From positions 1 to 10,552 of the forward strand of contig JAATVR010000171.1 of NCBI GenBank assembly GCA_014523665.1: a DNA stretch of 10,552 bases. Direction: 5' to 3'. Shown here one piece after another: positions 5,751-10,552 of this stretch. The translations under genes and the position numbers were made by a program. The stretch is from Nitrososphaerales archaeon TH526 (lineage in GTDB: Archaea > Thermoproteota > Nitrososphaeria > Nitrososphaerales > Nitrososphaeraceae). The notes under the pieces were generated by a model, which saw nothing but the letters and a program-made list of their open reading frames with translations, made no database searches and was not told where the DNA came from. Position 1 is the first letter of the stretch. Every line of letters starts with the position of its first letter.

Positions 5751-6839
5751 CTATGATTGGGGATCGAAACGAAGTCGAAGCACACTCTCGAGTGTCCCAA
5801 TATTATACCCTGTCTTCGACGATATAAGCATGAAATGACACGTTAAAGGATCAAATACCGTTGACTTTGTTAGCGCCTTAACAAACGAATCATGGTCTTC
5901 AATCTGATCGGCCTTATTAAATAAATAGAGGATCTTGGTCAGTGGGATCATAAGGTCATTCATCACCCTTGTTGAACTTTGTATTTTCTTGTCAATTACA
6001 TTCAATGGATCACTTCCATCAATAACTAGGAGAGTCAAGTCAGAATATGTCATCTCATTTAATGTAGATCTAAACGCATCTATCATGTAGGGGGGAAGTT
6101 TGTTAATGAACCCAATGGTGTCACTAATAAGCAGTTTCATATTTCTGTTGACCTTAAATGACCGTGTATATGTAGACAGAGTAGTGAACATTCCTCCTCC
6201 TGTTTTCTTTGACTCTCCGGTGAGCCTATTAAATAGAGTCGTTTTTCCAGCAGAAGTGTATCCTGCGATCGAAACCGTTGGAAGTCCTGATTTTGCTCTT
6301 TGTATTCTGTGCATCTCTCTCTTCTTTTTCTCTTTTTCCAGCTTTTTCTTCAAAAATGAAATTCTTCTCTTAAGATCTAGGGAATAGACATCAGCGTCAT
6401 ATTTACCTAGGCCAAAAAACCCTGGCTGCTCACCCAATTTAGCGAGTCTAACTTTATCTTTTATTCTGACGGTTTCATATCTTAACTCTGCTAGTTTCAC
6501 CTGAATCGTCGATTCTTTTGTGATAGCCCTTCTCTCAAATATGTCAAGAATTAACCTCTCACGATCCATTACTTCAATCCTGCAAAGGCTTGCAATATTA
6601 TACTGCTGTGAAGGTTTCAACACTTCATCAAATATAATTATATCTGGGTTAGAGACTCTAACTATCTCCTCTACCTCAAGAACCTTTCCATGACCAATTC
6701 CATATCTTGATCTCGTAATATTCTTTTGAGTAACTATTTTCCAAACCTTGTACCCTGCCGCGTCGGCAAGTGCTGTCGCCTCTTCAATAGAACCTGTTTC
6801 TGGGTAAGTGATAAGAATTGCCGATCGGGGGCTACTCAT
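5751..6839 (-). CDS. hflX: GTPase HflX
   Basis: Ribosome-associated TRAFAC GTPase. Bacterial HflX binds the large subunit and splits or rescues stalled ribosomes, and archaeal members bind the 50S subunit. The 362 residues comprise an N-terminal nucleotide-binding-like HflX domain (about 1-110, with SRYGIGHGKVLEVEEIV at 44-60), a helical linker rich in Lys/Glu (about 152-182, likely coiled coil), and the G domain from 187. The G motifs are G1 GYTSAGKTT (193-201), G2 FTTLS (218-222), G3 DTIGF (240-244), G4 NKAD (308-311) and G5 SSK (340-342). G1 has Ser-Ala and Thr where bacteria usually have Asn-Ala and Ser. The glycine loop before the coiled coil (QPGFFGLGKYDAD, 138-150) departs from the bacterial GxRGPGE pattern. 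A weak TATA box (6879-6886) lies 43 bases upstream. It has the same direction as the two genes above it but a 283-base gap. Confidence 0.95.
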   Translation of the reverse strand: MSSPRSAILITYPETGSIEEATALADAAGYKVWKIVTQKNITRSRYGIGHGKVLEVEEIVRVSNPDIIIFDEVLKPSQQYNIASLCRIEVMDRERLILDIFERRAITKESTIQVKLAELRYETVRIKDKVRLAKLGEQPGFFGLGKYDADVYSLDLKRRISFLKKKLEKEKKKREMHRIQRAKSGLPTVSIAGYTSAGKTTLFNRLTGESKKTGGGMFTTLSTYTRSFKVNRNMKLLISDTIGFINKLPPYMIDAFRSTLNEMTYSDLTLLVIDGSDPLNVIDKKIQSSTRVMNDLMIPLTKILYLFNKADQIEDHDSFVKALTKSTVFDPLTCHFMLISSKTGYNIGTLESVLRLRFDPQS

Positions 6840-6878
6840 TGTTAATCAACTTCGTTTCACTTTGAGAAAGGAAGAATT

Positions 6879-6886
6879 GTTAAAAG
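6879..6886 (-). promoter_or_regulatory. Possible hflX TATA box
   Basis: Minus-strand CTTTTAAC is centred 43.5 bases upstream of the ATG at 6839. This predicts a leader of about 17 bases, with no clear Shine-Dalgarno sequence inside it. It suggests hflX has its own promoter in the gap of 6840-7122, where I see no gene. Confidence 0.35.
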
Positions 6887-7122
6887 TCATAACGACTTTA
6901 CTTATTTTGTATGGGGCCCACAAGAATACGTCCAATTCAAAGGATAGCCTGATGATTTATAAATGTAAGTGGAAGACAGTCCCACGATTAAAGTATCTTC
7001 AATCGAACTCCTGCCTGTTCTAGACACCACTATCAAAATTCATTTTGTCCAATACCTTGGGGGATAATGTATTGTAGACTATTAGCATATAGGCCCACTA
7101 TAAACCTACGAAAGTATGTACA

Positions 7123-7383
7123 TCAGCAACAGGTTGATATCGTATGGTAATGCAATGGATGGGAAGCTATTTGGTATCTACTGAGACGTCTCAGAATTCG
7201 CAGAAGAATCCTCCTAACCTCATCACATTTAAGGAACGCCAGATCATACAGTGATAGATCAAGAAGCCTATCAGAAAGTGATATGGAACTAGACTCATAC
7301 AAAGATTGACTTACGGCAACGGTTAATTCTGGTTTGTTACCTTCGCTGGTATCAAACCAATTCGTTAGCTCGACGAATTGCAT
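7123..7383 (-). CDS. Small conserved-looking hypothetical protein (86 residues)
   Basis: The ATG at 7383 follows the stop of the upstream gene by 15 bases, so the two are probably co-transcribed. The product begins MQFVELTNWFDTSEG and has a central stretch SISLSDRLLDLSLYDLAFL (33-51). It continues with a basic amphipathic helix (EVRRILLRILRRLSRY, about 55-70) and ends in a His/Cys-rich tail (HPLHYHTISTCC). There is no transmembrane segment, signal peptide or known domain. The basic helix could contact nucleic acid or a partner protein; that is inference. No Shine-Dalgarno sequence is visible, so translation may depend on coupling. An earlier ATG in the gap gives only a few codons. The frame is not an extension of the upstream gene. 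I do not recognise the family. It could also be spurious. Confidence 0.55.
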   Translation of the reverse strand: MQFVELTNWFDTSEGNKPELTVAVSQSLYESSSISLSDRLLDLSLYDLAFLKCDEVRRILLRILRRLSRYQIASHPLHYHTISTCC

Positions 7384-7398
7384 CGAGCAGACATTCAG

Positions 7399-7935
7399 TT
7401 ATCCGTATAACGAATATCTGTCTTTCAATATTTGTCTCAATTTTCGAGACAGTTTTTCGCTGACATTCTTTTGGTGATCGCTTTTCGTGAGGGGGCTCAC
7501 ATTTGAAAATGCAAATGGACCATAGGCATAACTTCCCTGTTGAGATGGAATAACTGGTTCAATCGAATTTAAAATATTGACTAAATTCGTACTTGGCCGT
7601 TCAATTGGCTTTGCAGTATCTGTTTCGTCGACTGTTCTCAGTAAAATCTTCAATATTGATTCTGGGTCGATCTTTCTGTAGCCAAATGGGGCCGATTCGA
7701 TCTGTTTATAAACTCTAGTAACGTCAGCATCAACTTTAGTTCCAATTATTATCGGGACAGGCTTGTAAATTGAATCAACCTTAATTTGCCATACTTCATC
7801 GAAATTAGAAATTGTCGCATCAAAGAAACCATCGTCATGAGTTGAAGGACTAATCAAAAACTTCCAATTTTTAGGATTAGTACAATACTTATCAAATAGG
7901 TATTTTCCCAAATTTCTGTCTTGGAGTATCTCCAT
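7399..7935 (-). CDS. Hypothetical protein, soluble (178 residues)
   Basis: Unrecognised. The sequence begins MEILQDRNLGKYLFDKYC. The N-terminal half (about 1-105) looks like a compact alpha/beta domain with strands VWQIKVDSIY (48-57) and PVPIIIGTKVD (59-69), then helix-forming DPESILKILLRTVDE (90-104). A Pro/Ser/Asn-rich linker (about 110-155) follows, then a short basic C-terminal helix (SEKLSRKLRQILKDRYSLYG, 159-178). There is no signal peptide or membrane segment. The ATG at 7935 is supported by a TATA box centred 29.5 bases upstream. The 86-residue gene follows after 15 bases, then hflX further on, and a membrane-protein gene lies 75 bases upstream. The translation-rich neighbourhood hints at a link to ribosome or RNA biology but does not show it. 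Probably lineage-restricted. Confidence 0.8.
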   Translation of the reverse strand: MEILQDRNLGKYLFDKYCTNPKNWKFLISPSTHDDGFFDATISNFDEVWQIKVDSIYKPVPIIIGTKVDADVTRVYKQIESAPFGYRKIDPESILKILLRTVDETDTAKPIERPSTNLVNILNSIEPVIPSQQGSYAYGPFAFSNVSPLTKSDHQKNVSEKLSRKLRQILKDRYSLYG

Positions 7936-7960
7936 TTATGACATTTAGCGCGATGAAAGC

Positions 7961-7968
7961 AATATATG
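7961..7968 (-). promoter_or_regulatory. TATA box of the 178-residue hypothetical gene
   Basis: Minus-strand CATATATT is centred 29.5 bases upstream of the ATG at 7935 and predicts a leader of at most about five bases. The gene therefore probably has its own promoter and is not read only from the membrane-protein gene upstream. Confidence 0.45.
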
Positions 7969-8010
7969 AATTTTACCGCTGTTTGAACGTCCCTTCCACT
8001 GGATGTTTTA

Positions 8011-8202
8011 TCATATATCAGCAGCTTGACGTCTATTCCGCATTCGAAGTACGTATGCGACGGCAACTAGTGCTAGCAATATACCTAACATGGCAAAAAA
8101 GGTAGCCTCGTTCTTTACAGTCCCTGGTGGCAATATATTCAGTGTACTTGCTTTAACAAATAAACAAGATGTTAATAGCCCAGTGAAACATAATGCAGGC
8201 AA
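8011..8202 (-). CDS. Small membrane protein with TTG start (63 residues)
   Basis: The N-terminus (residues 1-18) is hydrophobic with no basic residue before it, like a weak signal segment. A short polar loop with NILPPGTVKNE follows (22-32), then a clear transmembrane helix at about 33-53 (FFAMLGILLALVAVAYVL), then a strongly basic tail RMRNRRQ. The charge pattern places the tail in the cytoplasm. No domain is recognised. The start is TTG at 8202, with a stop (TAG) immediately upstream in frame. A TTTAAATA box centred 26.5 bases before it predicts a transcript starting right at this TTG, which is the main reason to accept the gene and the start. An ATG near 8193 is in another frame and stops early. 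The overlapping antisense-free frame at 7854-8066 is a shadow. Confidence 0.6.
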   Translation of the reverse strand: MPALCFTGLLTSCLFVKASTLNILPPGTVKNEATFFAMLGILLALVAVAYVLRMRNRRQAADI

Positions 8203-8224
8203 CTAATAAATTTAGACCAGTCAG

Positions 8225-8232
8225 TATTTAAA
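8225..8232 (-). promoter_or_regulatory. TATA box of the small membrane-protein gene
   Basis: Minus-strand TTTAAATA is centred 26.5 bases upstream of the TTG at 8202. The distance decides the unusual TTG start and implies a leaderless message. Confidence 0.55.
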
Positions 8233-8308
8233 GCTCTTCTTAGTTAGGTTTGTTTTCATGTTTTAACTCTAAAAGTTCTCCTTCAAGGACGAGTATGACA
8301 GGTTATAC

Positions 8309-8316
8309 ATTTATTA
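8309..8316 (+). promoter_or_regulatory. TATA box of the box C/D sRNA
   Basis: ATTTATTA is centred 25.5 bases before position 8338, the first base of the terminal stem of the sRNA. The transcript would start exactly at the stem. Confidence 0.5.
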
Positions 8317-8337
8317 CATGACAACCCGTAGAGCCAG

Positions 8338-8413
8338 GGATGCTAATGATGAAAAGGAAGAGCCGTCTGAAATTAGCCTTTTAGTGATGTTGATTATGAG
8401 TCCTGAAGCATCC
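8338..8413 (+). ncRNA. Box C/D sRNA guiding Cm34 of elongator tRNA-Met (sR-tMet type)
   Basis: All parts of a dual-guide archaeal C/D sRNA are present in order. These are terminal stem GGATGCT (8338-8344), box C ATGATGA (8346-8352), a 14-base D' guide (8353-8366), D' CTGA (8367-8370), a 13-base spacer, C' GTGATGT (8384-8390), a 12-base D guide (8391-8402), D CTGA (8403-8406), and the closing stem AGCATCC (8407-8413), fully paired with the 5' end. The D guide TGATTATGAGTC is complementary to GACTCATAATCA. That target folds as a tRNA anticodon arm: G30-C40 and A31-U39 around the loop CUCAUAA, which is tRNA-Met. By the fifth-base rule, guide G8398 faces C34, the wobble base. In other archaea C34 of elongator tRNA-Met is methylated by such an sRNA with L7Ae, Nop5 and fibrillarin. 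The U39/A31 pair fits the elongator rather than the initiator tRNA. Confidence 0.9.
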
Positions 8414-8453
8414 ACCGCTAACCCATGAGATCCATATTCTGACCCTTCAATAC

Positions 8454-8462
8454 TTATTTATA
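8454..8462 (+). promoter_or_regulatory. TATA box of dph6
   Basis: TTATTTATA is centred 28 bases before the ATG at 8486. A Shine-Dalgarno-like GGAAGG at 8472-8477 would lie upstream of the predicted transcript start, so it may not function if this promoter is used. Confidence 0.5.
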
Positions 8463-8485
8463 GCCACATATGGAAGGTAACCCGA

Positions 8486-9172
8486 ATGAGGCTAGGATGT
8501 CTTTTTTCTGGCGGGAAGGATAGCACCTACGCAATCTATGAAAGCATGAGGTGCGGTCACGAAATCAGATGCCTGTTGACCTTATTTCCGCCAAGCAACG
8601 AAAGCCAACTTTTTCATTTTCCGAATATCGGGATCACTCCTATGGTGGCGGAGGCGATGAGAGTTCCCCACTTGGTATCATCAGTTAAGGGAATTGATTT
8701 ATGCTGTGAGTTAAAGGCGCTCGAAAGTCTAGTCAAACAGGCAAAAGCCAAATACGATATTGAGGGAATCGTGCACGGCGGGATTTCAAGTAGATTTCAA
8801 AATTCCAATTTTGGTACCTGCTGTAATAAGTATGGCCTTAGCATTTTTAGCCCGCTTTGGAATAGACCTGCAATCAAGTTCATGAAAGAACTAATTTCGA
8901 ATGGCTTCAAAACTCTCATCACAAGTGTCTCAGCTATGGGACTTGACCGTTACTGGTTGGGGAAAATAATCGACGAGAAGGCGCTGGACAAATTGATCGA
9001 GTTGAGTGATCGCAATCATTTCAATTTGAATTTTGAAGGAGGAGAAGCAGAAACTTTAGTCCTTGATAGTCCTATTCACCACAATATGATTGATATTATG
9101 GAATCTCAAATCGAATGGGATGGTCAGCGTGGAATTTTGACGATAACTAGGGTAGGACTAAGACCAAAATAG
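8486..9172 (+). CDS. dph6: Diphthine--ammonia ligase (Dph6)
   Basis: ATP-dependent amidation of diphthine on the conserved histidine of elongation factor aEF2, the last step of diphthamide synthesis. The enzyme belongs to the PP-loop (adenine nucleotide alpha-hydrolase) family. At 228 residues it has the usual length for archaeal stand-alone Dph6. Motifs are the PP-loop SGGKDS at 8-13, GIVHGGISSRFQ at 94-105 (family has G.. .G.I.S..QK), SPLWNRP at 122-128, and the signature NFEGGEAETLVLDSP at 182-196. No membrane or RNA-binding extension is present. ATG 8486 leads directly into the PP-loop strand and is preceded by the TATA box 28 bases away. srp54 starts 13 bases after the stop, so the two probably form an operon. 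Older annotations call this family 'MJ0570-related ATP-binding protein'. Confidence 0.93.
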   Translation: MRLGCLFSGGKDSTYAIYESMRCGHEIRCLLTLFPPSNESQLFHFPNIGITPMVAEAMRVPHLVSSVKGIDLCCELKALESLVKQAKAKYDIEGIVHGGISSRFQNSNFGTCCNKYGLSIFSPLWNRPAIKFMKELISNGFKTLITSVSAMGLDRYWLGKIIDEKALDKLIELSDRNHFNLNFEGGEAETLVLDSPIHHNMIDIMESQIEWDGQRGILTITRVGLRPK

Positions 9173-9185
9173 GGAAAGAGAAAAT

Positions 9186-10552
9186 ATGCTTGACAGCCTT
9201 CGCACAAATCTGAGAAGCGCATTAAAGAAAATCATTGGCGCTTCGGACATAAATCGTGAGCTAATAGAATCCCTTTGCAAGGACGTCCAAAGGGCATTGT
9301 TACAGTCTGATGTTAATGTAAAACTCGTGCTTACTGTTACTCAGAATATAAAGGAGCGCTGCCTTAATGAGCAGCCACCCAAGGGGCTCTCCCGCAAAGA
9401 TCATATCATCACAATACTGTATAGTGAATTAGCTAGACTCCTAGGTTATACCGGAGAAGAGATAAAAACCATAGATAAATCGGTCCAGCAAGAGGGAGAT
9501 CTATTTTCTTTCAAACCGGGAAAACTCAATATTGTGCTCATGTTGGGAATTCAAGGAAGCGGCAAGACCACGGTTTCTGCAAAGCTGGCTAGGTGGTTCA
9601 CCAAGCATGGACACAGAGTTGGTGTGGTTGGCGCAGACACATTTCGGCCAGGAGCTTTGACCCAACTAAGGATGAACTGTAGCAAGATCAACGTAGAGGT
9701 ATATGGTAAAGAAGGCGAAAATGATGCCGTTAGGATTGTTGGCGACGGGATAGACTATTTCAGAAAACAGAACATCGACATTGTGATCGTCGATACTGCA
9801 GGGAGACATAAGGAGGAATCTGGTCTATTGGTCGAGATGACAGGCATGTACGAAGTAGCCAAACCGGAACTCGTCTTGTTGGTGATCGATGGTACTATAG
9901 GTCAACAGGCTTTTAATCAAGCCAAGGCGTTCCATAGCGCTGCTCCAATTGGGGGTATAGCCATTACGAAACTTGATGGAACTGCTAAGGGCGGAGGCGT
10001 TCTCGCTGCAGTAGTAGCTACAGGAGCCAAAGTAATGTTTATCGGTACCGGTGAAAGAATTGATGACTTAGAGCTGTTCTCTCCGACACGATTCGTTGGG
10101 CGTTTGCTTGGGATGGGTGATATTAAGGCATTGCTGGAAATGGCCAAAGGATTGGAGCTTCAGGCTGATGAGAATCAGGCAAAAAGGGTACTAAGTGGGA
10201 AAATGACAATTGAAGACTTTTATGCACAGATGGAAAATGTTGGAAAAATGGGTCTTAGGAATATAATCGATAACCTCCCTGGGTTATCTGGAATGGTGAA
10301 GGAAGACCAATTAGATGCTATCCAAGGCAAGTTGGATAAATGGAGGGTAATTATTCAGTCTATGACAATCGCTGAGCGCTCGGATCCAGACATCGTGAAC
10401 GATTCGAGAAGAAAACGAATAGCTCGAGGGTCTGGATTAACTGAACATGACATCAAGGACCTAATAAAACAATACAGCAATTCTAAAGCGGTGATGAAGC
10501 AAGCAAAAGGAAGACAGATGCAGGGAATGCTCCGACGATTCGGAATTGGATA
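9186..10552 (+). CDS. srp54: Signal recognition particle 54 kDa protein (SRP54)
   Basis: GTPase of the signal recognition particle. It binds signal sequences of nascent chains through its M domain and docks with FtsY at the membrane. The visible 455 codons cover N domain (1-about 100), G domain (about 105-300) and M domain (about 320-455). Motifs are G1 GIQGSGKTT (121-129), DTFRPGA (151-157), G3 DTAGR (203-207), G4 TKLDG (261-265), the closing GTGE.IDDLE..SP block (287-300), and the 7S-RNA-binding SRRKRIARGSG (407-417). The last two window bases are TA after GIG. A stop codon cut by one base is likely, so the protein is probably complete at 455 residues, close to the family length. ATG 9186 lies 13 bases after dph6 with a weak GAAAGAG before it. 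Translation from the dph6 message is likely. Confidence 0.96.
   Translation, partial: MLDSLRTNLRSALKKIIGASDINRELIESLCKDVQRALLQSDVNVKLVLTVTQNIKERCLNEQPPKGLSRKDHIITILYSELARLLGYTGEEIKTIDKSVQQEGDLFSFKPGKLNIVLMLGIQGSGKTTVSAKLARWFTKHGHRVGVVGADTFRPGALTQLRMNCSKINVEVYGKEGENDAVRIVGDGIDYFRKQNIDIVIVDTAGRHKEESGLLVEMTGMYEVAKPELVLLVIDGTIGQQAFNQAKAFHSAAPIGGIAITKLDGTAKGGGVLAAVVATGAKVMFIGTGERIDDLELFSPTRFVGRLLGMGDIKALLEMAKGLELQADENQAKRVLSGKMTIEDFYAQMENVGKMGLRNIIDNLPGLSGMVKEDQLDAIQGKLDKWRVIIQSMTIAERSDPDIVNDSRRKRIARGSGLTEHDIKDLIKQYSNSKAVMKQAKGRQMQGMLRRFGIG

Noticed and set aside
6100..6387. 95-codon plus-strand frame
   Set aside because: Antisense to the hflX G domain; hflX has all GTPase motifs.
7150..7210. Minus-strand GTGATGA and CTGA as a C/D sRNA
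   Set aside because: They fall inside the 86-residue coding frame, the guide spacing is too long, and no closing stem is present.
7854..8066. 70-codon minus-strand frame
   Set aside because: Overlaps the 178-residue gene and the membrane-protein gene in another frame; composition is not protein-like and no promoter fits.
9917..10147. 76-codon minus-strand frame
   Set aside because: Antisense to the srp54 G domain.

Overview
The window looks like a chromosomal segment of an ammonia-oxidizing-type thaumarchaeon (Nitrososphaerales-like). It carries archaeal RfcL, archaeal SRP54, a Dph6-type diphthamide ligase, archaeal TATA boxes, a box C/D guide RNA, and a partial protein resembling the thaumarchaeal DUF6659 group. 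Base composition is AT-rich and spacers are long. I see no insertion sequence, CRISPR array or phage module. Genus-level placement is inference.

Layout. 1-287 (-): start of a DUF6659-like protein, cut by the window edge. 631-1449 (+): trpC, apparently without other trp genes beside it. 1450-4312 is gene-poor. It holds a very small CCHC zinc-finger gene (2122-2289, -), a two-CBS-domain protein (2845-3267, +), several hairpins, and one possible small or decayed transcription unit with a promoter and an intrinsic-terminator-like hairpin (about 3930-4157, +). 4313-5575 (+): rfcL, the clamp-loader large subunit. It converges with hflX (5751-6839, -). Upstream of hflX on the same strand lie two adjacent unrecognised genes (7399-7935 and 7123-7383) and a 63-residue membrane protein with a TTG start (8011-8202). 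8338-8413 (+): a box C/D sRNA. Then dph6 (8486-9172, +) and srp54 (9186 to the edge, +), 13 bases apart and probably one operon.

How the parts relate. The right half is translation-centred. The sRNA's D guide matches the anticodon arm of elongator tRNA-Met so that C34 is the predicted methylation site. Dph6 completes diphthamide on aEF2, SRP54 targets nascent membrane and secreted proteins, and HflX is a ribosome-associated GTPase. RfcL loads PCNA, and TrpC makes indole-3-glycerol phosphate.

The most notable items are the sRNA (an sR-tMet homologue), the 55-residue zinc-finger gene, and the regular placement of TATA boxes about 25-31 bases from start codons, which implies mostly leaderless mRNAs. 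I did not find a convincing wholly new multi-gene system.
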